Shown piece by piece: positions 1-9,698 of a stretch of 64,000 nucleotides of DNA (the first letter of the stretch is position 1; every line of letters begins with the position of its first letter). The notes beneath the pieces were generated by a model. It saw only the letters and a program-made list of their open reading frames with translations. It searched no databases and had not been told where the DNA came from. The stretch lies in the NCBI GenBank assembly GCA_020160805.1, contig JAIUPO010000015.1, positions 41,089-105,088 of the forward strand. The letters are read 5' to 3'. A program made the translations under genes and the position numbers. The stretch comes from Actinomycetota bacterium. GTDB taxonomy: Bacteria; Actinomycetota; Actinomycetes; Actinomycetales; Dermatophilaceae.

Positions 1-617
1 ACATCATGACCTTCGGCACCTTCTCCGGCCTGGCCGCGCAATTCGGCCTGCTGATGTCGAACCTCTATGGCGCCGGCAACGACAAGGTCGTCTCCGGCGC
101 CGGTGCTGCGGCCAAGGTCCTCATCGAGGGGTATGCCGTGCCCGACCCCGTGAAGTACGTCTTCCTCGGCCCACTCATCGGTGCCGGTGCGCGCGTGGTC
201 TTCTCCCCGCTCACCGACCGGATGGGCGGCGCCAAGTGGTCGCTCGTCTCCGGCATCGGCCTGATCGCTTCGATCGTCTACACGATCCCGGCCCTGACCC
301 CGGACTACTCTTCCGCCGCCGCGCTCAAGGGTGACTTCAGCCAGTTCCTCTGGGGCATGCTCGCGATCTTCCTCTTCTCCGGCATCGGCAATGCCTCGAC
401 CTTCAAGCAGATGCCGATGATCTTCGAGAAGCGGCAGGCCGGTGGCGTCATCGGCTGGACCGCGGCGATCGCGGCCTTCGGACCGTTCTTCTTCGGTGTC
501 GGCGTCAACCTGCTCGGCCCGACGGTCTTCTATTGGATCGGCGTCCTCTGGGCGATCATGTGCACCGCCATCGTGTGGATGCGGTATGCCCGACCGGGAG
601 CCCCCAAGCCCAGCTGA
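1..617 (+). CDS. narK: Nitrate/nitrite transporter, NarK/NNP type (3' part only)
   Basis: C-terminal half of a major-facilitator transporter that moves nitrate in and/or nitrite out across the cytoplasmic membrane. The frame is open from the window edge, so the start lies outside. Visible are several hydrophobic segments, a cytoplasmic loop with a Ser-Pro-Leu-Thr-Asp-Arg stretch typical of the MFS central loop, and the segment GIGNASTFKQMPMIF, which corresponds to the second nitrate signature of the NNP family (Gly/Ala/Ser-rich helix followed by a Pro). The C-terminus is short and polar. A perfect 14-bp hairpin follows at 638-668. No nitrate reductase genes are visible downstream, so whether it serves assimilation or respiration cannot be told here. 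Confidence 0.85.
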   Translation, partial: IMTFGTFSGLAAQFGLLMSNLYGAGNDKVVSGAGAAAKVLIEGYAVPDPVKYVFLGPLIGAGARVVFSPLTDRMGGAKWSLVSGIGLIASIVYTIPALTPDYSSAAALKGDFSQFLWGMLAIFLFSGIGNASTFKQMPMIFEKRQAGGVIGWTAAIAAFGPFFFGVGVNLLGPTVFYWIGVLWAIMCTAIVWMRYARPGAPKPS

Positions 618-637
618 CCCAACTCAGCACAAACTCG

Positions 638-668
638 ATGTGGGCAACGACGATGTCGTTGCCCACAT
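638..668. terminator. Strong hairpin, probable terminator after narK
   Basis: Perfect 14-bp stem (638-651 pairing with 655-668, arm reading ATGTGGGCAACGAC) with a 3-nt loop, 20 nt after the narK stop and 32 nt before the next start. There is no long T tract, only GGGTTT a few bases later, so termination is inferred from position and stem strength. Confidence 0.6.
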
Positions 669-699
669 TGGGTTTCGAGGGTTCCGACAGGATGAACCC

Positions 700-1818
700 A
701 TGTCCGGTGCGATCTCGATCCGTGGTGCCGTCCTCGAGGAGATCGGGCGCCCCCGGCCGTATGCCGAGTCCCGCCCCCTCGTCGTCGCGGACCTGCTCCT
801 CGACTCGCCCGGGGATGGCGAGTTGCTGGTTCGAGTGGAGGCGGCAGGCGTCTGTCATGCGGATCTGTCCGTGGTGGACGGCAACCGGGTCCGCCCGGTG
901 CCGATGCTGTTGGGGCACGAGGCATCGGGGATTGTCGAAGCCGTGGGCGCCGACTGTGCCGGCGTCGCGGTGGGGGATCGGGTCGTGATGACTTTCCTGC
1001 CGCGGTGCGGCGAGTGCCCGGGGTGCCACACGGGTGGGGTGGTTCCCTGTGCCCCGGGGACGGCGGCCAATGCTTCGGGTGCCTTGCTCGGCGGTGGCAG
1101 CCGGTTGCGCCGGGATGGGGCGCCCGTGCTGCATCACCTCGGAGTCTCCGCCTTCGCCACCCATGCTGTCGTCGATCGTCGCTCGGTGGTCGTGGTGGCG
1201 CCGGACGTCCCGGCCGATGTGGCCTGCCTGCTTGGCTGCGCCGTGCTGACCGGGGGCGGGGCGGTATTGAATGCGGCCCGTCCGGCTCCTGGCGACACCG
1301 TGATCGTTGTTGGGCTCGGTGGGGTGGGTATGGCGGCGTTGATGACGGCGATCGGCTTGGGCGGACTGCGCGTGGTGGGTGTGGACACGCTGCCGGCCAA
1401 GCTCGGGCTCGCGTCCGATCTCGGCGCTGATGCGGCGCTCACGCCGGAAGAGGTTGCGGCGCAACAGCTTCGCGGTGCCGTCGTCATTGAGGCTGCGGGG
1501 CACCCGCGCGCCTTCGAAGCCGCCGTGCGGGCCACGGCTCCAGGCGGGCGGACCGTGACGGTGGGACTGCCGGGGCCGACCGCCCTCGCGGAAATCTCCC
1601 CGCTGGACCTCGTGGCGCAGGGCCGGACGATCATCGGCAGCTATCTCGGATCGGCGGTTCCCGAGCGCGACATTCCGATCCTGCTTCAGATGTGGCGGGC
1701 CGGCCGGCTGCCGGTTGAATCGCTGGTCTCGGCCACCATCACACTGGATGAAATCAACGAGGCGATGGATGCGCTCGCGGACGGGCGCGCCCTGCGCCAG
1801 TTGATCGCCTTCAGTTAG
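700..1818 (+). CDS. Zinc-dependent alcohol dehydrogenase (MDR family)
   Basis: 372-aa medium-chain dehydrogenase that oxidises an alcohol or a thiol adduct with NAD(P)+. The N-terminal GroES-like domain carries the catalytic zinc ligands (Cys in AAGVCHADLS near residue 45, GHEASGIVE near residue 67), followed by the structural-zinc cluster CGECPGCHTGGVVPC. The Rossmann domain has GLGGVGMAALM. The C-terminal region ends in the usual substrate-domain helix. It resembles the actinobacterial AdhD / S-(hydroxymethyl)mycothiol dehydrogenase branch, but the substrate is not decided by sequence. The start at 700 is preferred: the frame is open further upstream, but that extension would run back into narK and lacks family similarity. 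Confidence 0.85.
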   Translation: MSGAISIRGAVLEEIGRPRPYAESRPLVVADLLLDSPGDGELLVRVEAAGVCHADLSVVDGNRVRPVPMLLGHEASGIVEAVGADCAGVAVGDRVVMTFLPRCGECPGCHTGGVVPCAPGTAANASGALLGGGSRLRRDGAPVLHHLGVSAFATHAVVDRRSVVVVAPDVPADVACLLGCAVLTGGGAVLNAARPAPGDTVIVVGLGGVGMAALMTAIGLGGLRVVGVDTLPAKLGLASDLGADAALTPEEVAAQQLRGAVVIEAAGHPRAFEAAVRATAPGGRTVTVGLPGPTALAEISPLDLVAQGRTIIGSYLGSAVPERDIPILLQMWRAGRLPVESLVSATITLDEINEAMDALADGRALRQLIAFS

Positions 1819-1921
1819 AGACACCCCACGAAGTTCTACGTTCGTTCCTCACGTCGATACTTCGCGAGGACCCCGCCCGGAAGTTTCGCAACAAGGCCTA
1901 GGCCGGCCGTCACGTCCGGGC

Positions 1922-2362
1922 TCAGGCGGGCTCGCAGATACCTTCCAGGACCGCCCGGATCGCGGGCGGGATGGCGACGGTCGCGCGGGAGGCGGGATCG
2001 ACATACACATGCACCCACCGGCCCTCCGCAGCGAGGACCGCCTCGTCGCCGACGCTGCGGAACATCGCGAGCTGATACGTGACGCTCTTGGTGCCGAGTC
2101 GCTCGATCCGCAGCCCGACGAGGACCTCATCCGGGAAGCCAACCTCCGCGAGGAAGCGACAGGATGACTCGGCGACGACGCCGCGAGCTTCGTGCTCCAG
2201 GGGTGAAATGCCGGTGGCCTCGGCGAGCCAGCCATTGATGACGCTGTCGAAGATGCCGTAATAGACGGCATTGTTGAGGTGGCCGAACATATCGTTGTCG
2301 GCCCACCGGGTGGCGACGGGACGGACGATCGGGTAGTCGGCGAGCGCTGGCTCGGTGCTCAC
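1922..2362 (-). CDS. Acyl-CoA thioesterase, 4HBT/YbgC-like hotdog
   Basis: 146-aa single-hotdog thioesterase. The N-terminal signature RWADNDMFGHLNNAVYYGIFD (residues about 19-39) carries the catalytic Asp of the 4-hydroxybenzoyl-CoA/YbgC/FadM group, which hydrolyse short or aromatic acyl-CoA. The start is GTG and overlaps the stop of the upstream thioesterase gene by 4 nt (GTGA), so the two are translationally coupled and very likely one operon. The adjacent enoyl-CoA hydratase gene on the other strand points to fatty-acyl-CoA metabolism. The exact substrate is unknown. Confidence 0.85.
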   Translation of the reverse strand: MSTEPALADYPIVRPVATRWADNDMFGHLNNAVYYGIFDSVINGWLAEATGISPLEHEARGVVAESSCRFLAEVGFPDEVLVGLRIERLGTKSVTYQLAMFRSVGDEAVLAAEGRWVHVYVDPASRATVAIPPAIRAVLEGICEPA

Positions 2363-3171
2363 GCGAAGATCGAGATCGTCTGCCGCGAGATGGCCACCGG
2401 GTCGCCCGCGCGCGTGAAAACCGTTGCGTGCGTATGCGCGTAGCCGTCGTGGGCTGCGTCGGTTGCCACCTCATACCACCAGAACTGATCGGCCGCTCCC
2501 GTTGGCTCGGCGAGTATTTCAACCGTCCACGAGAGGGTGCTCATCGCGGCGGGCGCCTTCAGGAGGGAGCCCGTCGCGGGGGGCCAGCCGTCGACGAGGC
2601 ACAGGAAGTGCGGAAGCGTCATCGCGGCGGGGGCGGTCCGATAGCGCATGAAGCCGGTGATATCGCCGGAGTCGGCGCCTGAGAAGGACATGCCACCGGT
2701 CACCGGGGTGAGTTCGATCTGCGCGAGGAAGTCCGGCGTCAGCCCGGGCAGGTGCGGCACCGCGAACCGGCCTTCGGTTTCGGGCACGGTGGCCCGGGGT
2801 GCCGCGACCTCGACGGAGGACTCGCGCGGGGCGCCATATGACGAGAGCTGCAGCGCCCGGACGGTCTCCTGGCCCGTCTTGGGATCGGTCTGCCACAGGC
2901 GGACCTCGGTCTGCGTCGCAGAGCTGCCCTGGCGAAGCAGGAGAGTCTCCAGGCGCGCTGGCCCGGCGTTTGCGGGGGCGACGAAAGAGGTGGTCACGGC
3001 GCGCAGGGTGGCCGGGGCGAGATCCCACTCGCCGAGGCTGCGGGCCTGCAGCAGACCCCCGATCGTGCCGCCGAAGGTGGCGCGGCCTTGGCCCCAGCCC
3101 GGGGGGATCTCGACCTCCGCGGAGTCCTTGGCGGCGTCGAAGAGCAGGTCCATCGGGTGCGCGCTTGTCAC
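2359..3171 (-). CDS. TesB-like acyl-CoA thioesterase (double hotdog)
   Basis: 270-aa protein matching the double-hotdog thioesterase family related to acyl-CoA thioesterase II. Hallmarks are an N-terminal hotdog with RATFGGTIGGLLQARSL (residues about 29-45) and a second hotdog around LPHFLCLVDGWPPA with the closing segment HATVFTRAGDPVAISRQT typical of TesB-type proteins. It likely releases free fatty acid from acyl-CoA in the cytoplasm. The GTG start at 3171 was chosen; an ATG six codons further in (3153) is an alternative. It overlaps the downstream thioesterase by 4 nt. Confidence 0.8.
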   Translation of the reverse strand: MTSAHPMDLLFDAAKDSAEVEIPPGWGQGRATFGGTIGGLLQARSLGEWDLAPATLRAVTTSFVAPANAGPARLETLLLRQGSSATQTEVRLWQTDPKTGQETVRALQLSSYGAPRESSVEVAAPRATVPETEGRFAVPHLPGLTPDFLAQIELTPVTGGMSFSGADSGDITGFMRYRTAPAAMTLPHFLCLVDGWPPATGSLLKAPAAMSTLSWTVEILAEPTGAADQFWWYEVATDAAHDGYAHTHATVFTRAGDPVAISRQTISIFA

Positions 3172-3290
3172 GGACAGAGCCTAGGCCGTAATGCGAAAGT
3201 CGTGGGGTGTCCTCATTGGCGCGGGGAGAGTGACGCGGACCATGCGGCGAACCTCGGGGCTCTGGGGTTGGTCGATGACATGATCGCGGG

Positions 3291-3956
3291 ATGCCGCAAT
3301 TGCACCGTGACGGACCGGTTTGGATCATCGACTTCGGCGCCGACGAGAACCGATTTTCGCCCGATTGGCTGGACTCGCTGGACGCACTTCTCGACGATCT
3401 CGTCGCCTCCGCCGAGCCGGCCGCGCTGGTGACGACGGCCACCGGGAAGTTCTTCTCCAATGGTCTGGACCTGGAATGGGTTGCGGCGCAACCGGATCAG
3501 TTCTTGCCCTATGTGCACCGCGTGGAGCGCCTGCTGGCGCGGCTGCTCACCCTGCCGGTGCCGACGGTCACGGCCATCAACGGGCACGCCTTCGGCGGCG
3601 GGGCGCTGGTGGCGCTCTGCCATGACTACCGCCTGATGCGCGCCGACCGGGGCTTCTTCTGCCTGCCCGAGGTCGACATCCGCATCCCGTTCAGTGCGGG
3701 GATGAGTGCCCTGGTGCAGAGCAAGCTGACGCCGCGTGCCCAGGTCGACATGATGACGACGGGGCGGCGGTATGGCGGGCAGGATGCCGTGGCGGCGGGC
3801 ATCGTCGATGCTGTTCACGGCGAGGAGGAGTTGCTGCCGGCTGCCGTGGCGCTCGCCACGAGCCTGGCAGGCAAAGACCGGATGACGCTCGGGACGATCA
3901 AGGAGCGGATGTTCGCGCACGTCACAGCACCCCTTCTCAAGGGCGCCGCTGGCTAG
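3291..3956 (+). CDS. Enoyl-CoA hydratase/isomerase family protein
   Basis: 221-aa crotonase-fold protein, slightly shorter than canonical enoyl-CoA hydratases (about 255 aa). The oxyanion-hole segments are visible: [13 protein letters not shown] near residue 50 and [21 protein letters not shown] near residues 99-119, then [13 protein letters not shown]. The compact C-terminus and the absence of the usual first catalytic Glu position resemble the delta3,delta2-enoyl-CoA isomerase (PECI/ECI-like) branch rather than a true hydratase. It presumably acts on acyl-CoA in the cytoplasm, consistent with the divergent thioesterase pair next door. Confidence 0.8.
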   Translation: MPQLHRDGPVWIIDFGADENRFSPDWLDSLDALLDDLVASAEPAALVTTATGKFFSNGLDLEWVAAQPDQFLPYVHRVERLLARLLTLPVPTVTAINGHAFGGGALVALCHDYRLMRADRGFFCLPEVDIRIPFSAGMSALVQSKLTPRAQVDMMTTGRRYGGQDAVAAGIVDAVHGEEELLPAAVALATSLAGKDRMTLGTIKERMFAHVTAPLLKGAAG

Positions 3957-4005
3957 CCTGGCACGAGGCGCCCCCGGGAGGACCGGTGGCGGAAAGGCCA
4001 GGACC

Positions 4006-5406
4006 ATGACGGCATACGAACCCTCCCACCGGATCGAGCACGACTCGCTCGGGGAGATCGAGGTGCCCGCCGAAGCGCTCTGGGGTGCGCAGACCCAACG
4101 AGCGCTCGCGAACTTCCCGATCTCGGGGACAGGTGTTCCCGCGCCGGTGATTCATGCGCTAGCGCTGATCAAAGGGATTGCTGCGCAAGTCAATTCGGAT
4201 CTCGGCTCGTTGAGCGAGGAGCAGGCGGCGGCCATCGAGTCGGCGGCCCGATCGGTGGCTGCGGGGCGCCACGACGACGCCTTCCTGATCGACGTCTTCC
4301 AGACGGGCTCGGGGACCAGCACGAATATGAATGTCAACGAGGTCATCGCGCACCTCGCTGCCGCGGGCGGCGTGCGCGTGCACCCCAACGACCACGTCAA
4401 CGCTGGGCAGTCCTCCAATGACACCTTCCCCTCCGCGATCCACATCGCCGCCGCGATCGCGGTGCGCCGGGAACTGCTGCCAGCGCTGGCGGAGCTCGAA
4501 AAGGCGCTGGGAGAGAAGGCGGTCGAGTTTGCGGAGTTCGTCAAGGCCGGGCGCACGCACCTTATGGATGCCACGCCGGTCACGCTGGGCCAGGAGTTCG
4601 GAGGGTATGCCGCGACGCTCGCCATCGCCCAGGAGCGGCTGACTAGCGTGCTGCCGCGCGTCCAGGAATTGCCCGTCGGCGGCACGGCCGTGGGGACGGG
4701 GATCAACGCGCCCGCCGGCTACGCGGCGGCGGTGATCGCGGGGCTCTCGCGGGAAACCGGGATTGCGTTCACGGAAGCGCGCAACCACTTTGAGGCGCAG
4801 GGCACGCGGGACTCCCTTGTGGAGCTGAGCGGGGTGTTGCGCACCATCGCCGTCGGGCTGACGAAGATCTGCAATGACCTGCGGTGGATGTCCTCTGGGC
4901 CGACGGCTGGGCTGGCCGAGATTCACCTCCCGGATCTACAGCCCGGGTCGAGCATCATGCCGGGCAAGGTGAATCCCGTTGTGCCCGAGGCGACTTTGCA
5001 AGTGTGCGCTCAGGTCGTGGGCAATGATGCGGCCATTGCGTGGTCCGGAGCGGCGGGCAATTTCGAGCTCAATGTCATGCTGCCGGTGATCGCGCGCAAT
5101 CTCCTGGAGTCCATCGGTCTGCTCGCTGCGGCCGTGCGGCTGCTCGCGACGCGCTGCATACCCGGGATCGCGGCGGACGCGGACCGCTTGCGCCGGTATG
5201 CCGCCTCCTCACCCTCGATCGTGACGCCGCTCAACGGTCTGATCGGCTACGAAGCAGCCGCGCGGATTGCGAAACACGCTCTCGCGCAAGGCCTGACGAT
5301 CCGTGAGGCGGTTCACGACCTCGGCTTCATCGCGGATGGCCGCCTCAGCGAGGAACAACTCGACCGCGCGCTGGACCTGAGGTCGATGACCCGGCCGACG
5401 TCGTGA
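4006..5406 (+). CDS. fumC: Fumarate hydratase class II
   Basis: 466-aa class II (iron-independent) fumarase, interconverting fumarate and L-malate in the TCA cycle. Family landmarks in order: [13 protein letters not shown] (residues about 105-117), [19 protein letters not shown] (about 127-145), [20 protein letters not shown], and the superfamily signature [12 protein letters not shown] with the catalytic Ser of the mobile loop. HPNDHVN separates it from aspartate ammonia-lyase. ATG start with a GGAAAGG ribosome-binding site about 9 nt upstream. Length is normal. Confidence 0.95.
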   Translation: MTAYEPSHRIEHDSLGEIEVPAEALWGAQTQRALANFPISGTGVPAPVIHALALIKGIAAQVNSDLGSLSEEQAAAIESAARSVAAGRHDDAFLIDVFQTGSGTSTNMNVNEVIAHLAAAGGVRVHPNDHVNAGQSSNDTFPSAIHIAAAIAVRRELLPALAELEKALGEKAVEFAEFVKAGRTHLMDATPVTLGQEFGGYAATLAIAQERLTSVLPRVQELPVGGTAVGTGINAPAGYAAAVIAGLSRETGIAFTEARNHFEAQGTRDSLVELSGVLRTIAVGLTKICNDLRWMSSGPTAGLAEIHLPDLQPGSSIMPGKVNPVVPEATLQVCAQVVGNDAAIAWSGAAGNFELNVMLPVIARNLLESIGLLAAAVRLLATRCIPGIAADADRLRRYAASSPSIVTPLNGLIGYEAAARIAKHALAQGLTIREAVHDLGFIADGRLSEEQLDRALDLRSMTRPTS

Positions 5407-5557
5407 ACGTGCGGCGCGGGCCGTCCCAGTTGCGGAGGGCGACTGCGCGACGTGGCGCACGGCATATATCACCGTCGTCACATTGGGGACCCGCGCTCGG
5501 ACCGCCCCGATAGGTTGCAGGCTGCTGGAAGACCGAACCTGAACGTAGGGGAGAACT

Positions 5558-7096
5558 GTGCGCATCGTCGTGCCCAAAGAGTCCAAGCCCGGTGAACGCC
5601 GGGTGGCGGCCACGCCCAAGACCGTCGAACAACTGCGGGCGCTCGGCTATGACGTCGCGGTCGAGACCGGCGCCGGTGCGGCCGCTTCATACCCGGACTC
5701 GGCCTTCGCGGCGGCCGGGGCGCAGATTGTGCTGCCGGCGGCGGCATACGACGGGGACATCGTCTTCAAGGTCAACCCGCCGACGGCCAGTGAACGGATG
5801 CGGCTGAGGGACGGACAGACGCTCGTCTCGCTCCTCGCGCCCGCGCTCGACCCGGGCGCGGTCGAGGCCTTGCGGGGCCAGGGCGTCACGGCGCTCGCGA
5901 TGGACGCCGTGCCGCGGATCTCGCGGGCGCAGGCACTCGACGTTCTATCCTCGATGGCCAATCTCGGGGGCTATCGCGCGGTCATTGAGGCAGCCGGGGA
6001 GTATGGCGGGCTGTTCACGGGCCAGGTCACGGCGGCCGGCAAGGTGCCGCCGGCGAAGGTCTTGGTCGTGGGGGCGGGCGTGGCCGGGCTCGCGGCGATC
6101 GGCACGGCCAACAGCCTCGGCGCGATCGTGCGGGCTTTCGACGCCCGGCCGGAGGTGGCCGAGCAGGTCGAGTCGATGGGGGCGCAGTTCCTGCGTGTCG
6201 ATGTCGAGACCGAGGTGTCGGCCGACGGCTATGCCAAGGAAATGGGGGAGGACTTCAATGCGAAGGCGGCGGCCCTCTATGCCGATCAGGCCAAGGATGT
6301 CGACATCATCATCACGACCGCGCTGATCCCCGGCAGGCCTGCGCCGCGGTTGATCACCGAGGACATGGTCGCCTCGATGCGGCCCGGCTCGGTCATCGTC
6401 GACATGGCCGCGGCCAATGGCGGAAATGTGGCCGGTTCAGTGGCCGATGCCCGGGTGGTGACCGAGAACGGCGTGGTGATCCTCGGCTACACGGACTTGC
6501 CCGGGCGGCTGCCGACGCAGGCGTCGCAGCTCTTCGGCACCAATCTCGTCAACCTGATGAAACTCGTGACACCGGAAAAGGACGGCCAGTTCACGCTGGA
6601 CCTGGACGACCCCGTTCAGCGCGGAATGACCGTCACCCGCGCCGGTGAAACGCTCTGGCCTCCGCCGCCGGTCCAGGTGTCGGCCGCGCCGGCGGCGGCC
6701 GTGGCTGCCGTGGAACCGAAGCCGGTGAAGGCGCCGATGTCGCAAGGGACTCGTTTCGCGTTGATCGGTGGGGCGTCGGCGCTCTTCTTGCTGTTGTCGG
6801 CCTTCTCGCCGCCGCCCTTCCTCGGGCACTTCATGGTCTTCATGCTGTCGGTGGTCATCGGCTTCTATGTGATCGGCAATGTCCACCACGCACTGCATAC
6901 GCCGCTGATGTCTGTGACCAATGCGATCAGCGGCATCATCGTCGTCGGCGCGCTGCTGCAAGTCGGTCACGACAATCTGTGGGTCAGCGTGCTGGCTTTC
7001 CTCGGCATCCTCGTCGCGAGCATCAATGTCTTTGGTGGCTTCACCGTCACCGGCCGAATGCTCGAGATGTTCAAGCGTGAGGAGCCGGCCCGATGA
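5558..7096 (+). CDS. pntA: Proton-translocating NAD(P) transhydrogenase subunit alpha
   Basis: 512-aa alpha subunit that binds NAD(H) and, with PntB, couples hydride transfer from NADH to NADP+ to inward proton movement. Residues 1-370 are the AlaDH/PNT N and C domains ([20 protein letters not shown] nucleotide loop near residue 170). An Ala/Pro-rich linker (about 370-395) leads to hydrophobic segments (about 400-505). This is the fused, E. coli-like architecture; many actinobacteria split it into PntAA and PntAB. GTG start with a TAGGGGAG ribosome-binding site. It overlaps pntB by 4 nt. Confidence 0.93.
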   Translation: MRIVVPKESKPGERRVAATPKTVEQLRALGYDVAVETGAGAAASYPDSAFAAAGAQIVLPAAAYDGDIVFKVNPPTASERMRLRDGQTLVSLLAPALDPGAVEALRGQGVTALAMDAVPRISRAQALDVLSSMANLGGYRAVIEAAGEYGGLFTGQVTAAGKVPPAKVLVVGAGVAGLAAIGTANSLGAIVRAFDARPEVAEQVESMGAQFLRVDVETEVSADGYAKEMGEDFNAKAAALYADQAKDVDIIITTALIPGRPAPRLITEDMVASMRPGSVIVDMAAANGGNVAGSVADARVVTENGVVILGYTDLPGRLPTQASQLFGTNLVNLMKLVTPEKDGQFTLDLDDPVQRGMTVTRAGETLWPPPPVQVSAAPAAAVAAVEPKPVKAPMSQGTRFALIGGASALFLLLSAFSPPPFLGHFMVFMLSVVIGFYVIGNVHHALHTPLMSVTNAISGIIVVGALLQVGHDNLWVSVLAFLGILVASINVFGGFTVTGRMLEMFKREEPAR

Positions 7097-8517
7097 GCCT
7101 GTCCTATTCGCTGGTCCAGGGCGCCTATATCGTCGCCGGCCTGCTGTTCATCTTGGCCTTGTCGGGGCTGTCCAAGCACGAAACCGCCCGCCAGGGCAAT
7201 CGTTTCGGGGTCTTGGGTATGTCGATCGCCCTCGTCGTCACGATCCTCGCCGCCACTTCCGGGCTGTCGGTTGCGGGTTTGGAGTTGTCGGCTGGGTCGG
7301 GGGCCAAGGGCCTGGCCTTCATCATCCCGGCCGTGGCCATTGGTGGGGCCATCGGCATCTGGCGGGCGCGCTCCGTCGAGATGACGGGTATGCCCGAGCT
7401 GATCGCCATCCTGCACAGCTTCGTCGGCCTGGCCGCCGTGCTCGTGGGCTGGAACTCTTCATACGAGTCATCGCCCTATCCGAAGGTTCACGATGTGGAG
7501 GTCTTCGTCGGCGTCTTCATCGGCGCGGTGACCTTCACCGGCTCGATCGTCGCCTACCTGAAGCTGTCGGCAAAGATCAAGAGCGCGCCGCTGATGTTGC
7601 CGGGGCGCAATCTGTTGAACCTTGGCGCGATTGGTGCCTTCGTCGTTATGACGATCGCGTATCTCACCCTCGACTCCACCTTCGCGCGGCAGTCTCTGCT
7701 CGGCCTGATGACGCTGGTCGCCTTGCTGCTCGGCTGGCACCTTGTCGCCTCCATCGGCGGCGGCGATATGCCGGTGGTCGTCTCGATGCTCAACAGCTAC
7801 AGCGGGTGGGCGGCCGCCGCGGCGGGCTTCTTGCTGGGCAACGACCTGCTGATCATCACCGGAGCGCTGGTGGGCTCCTCGGGTGCGTATCTCTCCTACA
7901 TCATGTGCCGGGCGATGAACCGTTCGTTCATCTCGGTGATCGCCGGCGGTTTCGGGGTCGAAGGCGGGACATCTGCGGGCGAGGGCGACTATGGCGAGCA
8001 CCGCGAGATCCAGCCCGAGGGCGTCGCGGCGCTGCTCACCGAGGCGCGCGATGTCGTGATCACCCCCGGCTATGGCATGGCCACCGCGCAGGCGCAGTAT
8101 GCCGTCGCGGACCTCACCCGCAAGCTTCGTGAGCGGGGGGTGAACGTGCGCTTCGGCATACATCCGGTCGCCGGGCGGCTGCCCGGGCACATGAATGTGT
8201 TGCTCGCTGAAGCCAAGGTGCCGTACGACATCGTGCTCGAGATGGATGAGATCAACGACGACTTCCCGGAAACCGATGTCGTGCTGGTGATCGGCGCCAA
8301 TGACACCGTGAACCCGGCCGCCATCGACGAGCCCGGCTCGCCCATCGCCGGCATGCCGGTCCTGCACGTCTGGGAGGCCAAGGACGTCATCGTCTTCAAG
8401 CGCTCGATGGCCACCGGCTACGCCGGCGTCCAGAACCCGCTCTTCTTCAAGGAGAACACCTCGATGCTCTTCGGCGACGCCCGCGCCCGCGTCGACGACA
8501 TCCTCGCCGCCCTCTGA
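7093..8517 (+). CDS. pntB: Proton-translocating NAD(P) transhydrogenase subunit beta
   Basis: 474-aa beta subunit. The N-terminal half is a bundle of hydrophobic segments (domain II, proton channel). The C-terminal part from about residue 295 is the NADP-binding domain III, with [32 protein letters not shown] and [28 protein letters not shown] all visible. ATG start inside the ATGA overlap with pntA, so the two are translated as a pair. A long palindromic repeat (8538-8608) follows 20 nt after the stop. Confidence 0.94.
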   Translation: MSLSYSLVQGAYIVAGLLFILALSGLSKHETARQGNRFGVLGMSIALVVTILAATSGLSVAGLELSAGSGAKGLAFIIPAVAIGGAIGIWRARSVEMTGMPELIAILHSFVGLAAVLVGWNSSYESSPYPKVHDVEVFVGVFIGAVTFTGSIVAYLKLSAKIKSAPLMLPGRNLLNLGAIGAFVVMTIAYLTLDSTFARQSLLGLMTLVALLLGWHLVASIGGGDMPVVVSMLNSYSGWAAAAAGFLLGNDLLIITGALVGSSGAYLSYIMCRAMNRSFISVIAGGFGVEGGTSAGEGDYGEHREIQPEGVAALLTEARDVVITPGYGMATAQAQYAVADLTRKLRERGVNVRFGIHPVAGRLPGHMNVLLAEAKVPYDIVLEMDEINDDFPETDVVLVIGANDTVNPAAIDEPGSPIAGMPVLHVWEAKDVIVFKRSMATGYAGVQNPLFFKENTSMLFGDARARVDDILAAL

Positions 8518-8537
8518 TTCCGGGGCTGCGGCGCACT

Positions 8538-8608
8538 TTCCCGCCCATTGCCGGAACATGTACATACGCAACGGATCATTACCGTTGCGTATGTCCACGT
8601 TCTCTCCC
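8538..8608 (+). repeat. 71-bp inverted repeat, left copy (palindromic core)
   Basis: Left member of a pair; its reverse complement is at 9607-9677 with 64 of 71 positions identical by eye. The core is itself a hairpin: CATACGCAACGG ... CCGTTGCGTATG around a 7-nt centre ATCATTA. It sits between the convergent ends of pntB and the DUF559 gene, where it could also act as a two-way terminator. The outer flanks (TTCCCGCCCATTGCC and CCC at the other end) are not palindromic and define the orientation. Confidence 0.85.
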
Positions 8609-8626
8609 ATGGTGCGCATGGAGGGC

Positions 8627-9541
8627 CTAAGCGGCGATGGCTAGGGCGCGGCGGATGCGGGCGATAGCCCGGCGCGGGTTCTCCACATCGGCCCACGTGA
8701 GCCGAACCACGACATAACCCAGCGCCCGCAAAGCGTCCTCGCGGTTCTTTTCAGCCCAAAGGACCTCGGGTGAGCCCGACGCATACTTCAGTTTGCCGTC
8801 GAACTCGATCACGACCCGCGTGCCGGTGACGAGCAGATCAACCCGGGCGACCAGTCGCCCCTTTGAGTCGTGGATCTCAACCTGCGGTGTGACCGGGATG
8901 TTGTGCGTGAGGCAAAGGAACCGGCCCCGAGATTCCAAGACTGACTCCATTCGCCAATCAGTAAAGCTCGCCATGCTCAGCGCCCGTGATCCGTTGGGCC
9001 AATCACGGACTAGGTCGACCGCGTCATTGAGGTGATCCATCGTGAAGAGTTCATGGTGCAGGGCAAAGTCGCAACTCACCAGGCCTTGCTGGATCCCATG
9101 GTCTACGGCCACTTCGACGACCGCGTTAGCCGCGGGAACAACGGGCCCGAAGTCGGTTTCGACAGCTGGTAGGTAACGTCGGCGCACAATCACCCCGCGG
9201 GTCCCGCGCCCGCGGTCGACCGGACGGCGTATGACCGGTCGGCTGAGGTCGGCGCCCCACACAGGCATGCCATGGGCGATGGCCGCGCTCACTCCGGCGA
9301 AAGCGCTATCGGGATACAGCAGGCGAACCCCGCGCATGAGTTGGCGATGGGCTTCCACAGGATCGCTATGTCGCATACTCCGCACCCGATAGAGACCCCG
9401 CATCTCGTTATCGATGATTTCTGCTTTGCACAGCCGGACCAACGTCCGCGGAGCAACGCAGAATCTGGCGGCTTGGGCAGTCGTGAACATCCCATCCTGG
9501 CTGCGGATGAGGCACTCGAATCCAGCATCGAAGATCGTCAT
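8627..9541 (-). CDS. AbiEi-like / DUF559 domain protein
   Basis: 304-aa protein of the large actinobacterial family combining an N-terminal AbiEi-like winged-helix region (residues about 1-60: SQDGMFTTAQAARFCVAPRTLVRLCKAEII, the 'type IV toxin-antitoxin AbiEi' type) with a C-terminal DUF559/Vsr-like PD-(D/E)XK-related domain (VVIEFDGKLKY near residue 245 and EKNREDALRALGYVVVRLTWADV near residue 265). The conserved EFDGK...K..R...L pattern suggests a nuclease-like fold. Cellular role is unknown; no cognate partner gene is adjacent. Start at 9541 chosen because a longer frame would read through the palindromic repeat upstream. The gene alone lies between two 71-bp inverted repeats. Confidence 0.75.
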   Translation of the reverse strand: MTIFDAGFECLIRSQDGMFTTAQAARFCVAPRTLVRLCKAEIIDNEMRGLYRVRSMRHSDPVEAHRQLMRGVRLLYPDSAFAGVSAAIAHGMPVWGADLSRPVIRRPVDRGRGTRGVIVRRRYLPAVETDFGPVVPAANAVVEVAVDHGIQQGLVSCDFALHHELFTMDHLNDAVDLVRDWPNGSRALSMASFTDWRMESVLESRGRFLCLTHNIPVTPQVEIHDSKGRLVARVDLLVTGTRVVIEFDGKLKYASGSPEVLWAEKNREDALRALGYVVVRLTWADVENPRRAIARIRRALAIAA

Positions 9542-9606
9542 ACGGGCATCTTGGGCGCGCAAGAGCCTGCTGACTACGGCCCTCGACAGGACCTGTGGAT
9601 AACCCT

Positions 9607-9677
9607 GGGAAAGAACATGGACGTACGCAACGGTAATGATCCGTTGCGTACGTCCATGTTGTGGCAATGGGCGGGAA
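9607..9677 (-). repeat. 71-bp inverted repeat, right copy (perfect 20-bp hairpin)
   Basis: Reverse-complement partner of 8538-8608. In this copy the internal hairpin is perfect over 20 bp: arm AACATGGACGTACGCAACGG, 7-nt loop, then its complement. It lies between the permease stop (9699) and the DUF559 start (9541), so it may end permease transcription before the DUF559 gene. Confidence 0.85.
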
Positions 9678-9698
9678 TCTGGCAGCCGCCCCGCCGGC

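Noticed and set aside
442..699. N-terminal extension of the alcohol dehydrogenase into narK
   Set aside because: The extension overlaps narK, crosses the strong hairpin and has no similarity to the family; the ATG at 700 matches the family start.
8627..9541. Two-gene AbiE toxin-antitoxin system
   Set aside because: Only the AbiEi-like/DUF559 gene is present; no nucleotidyltransferase AbiEii gene is adjacent on either strand.
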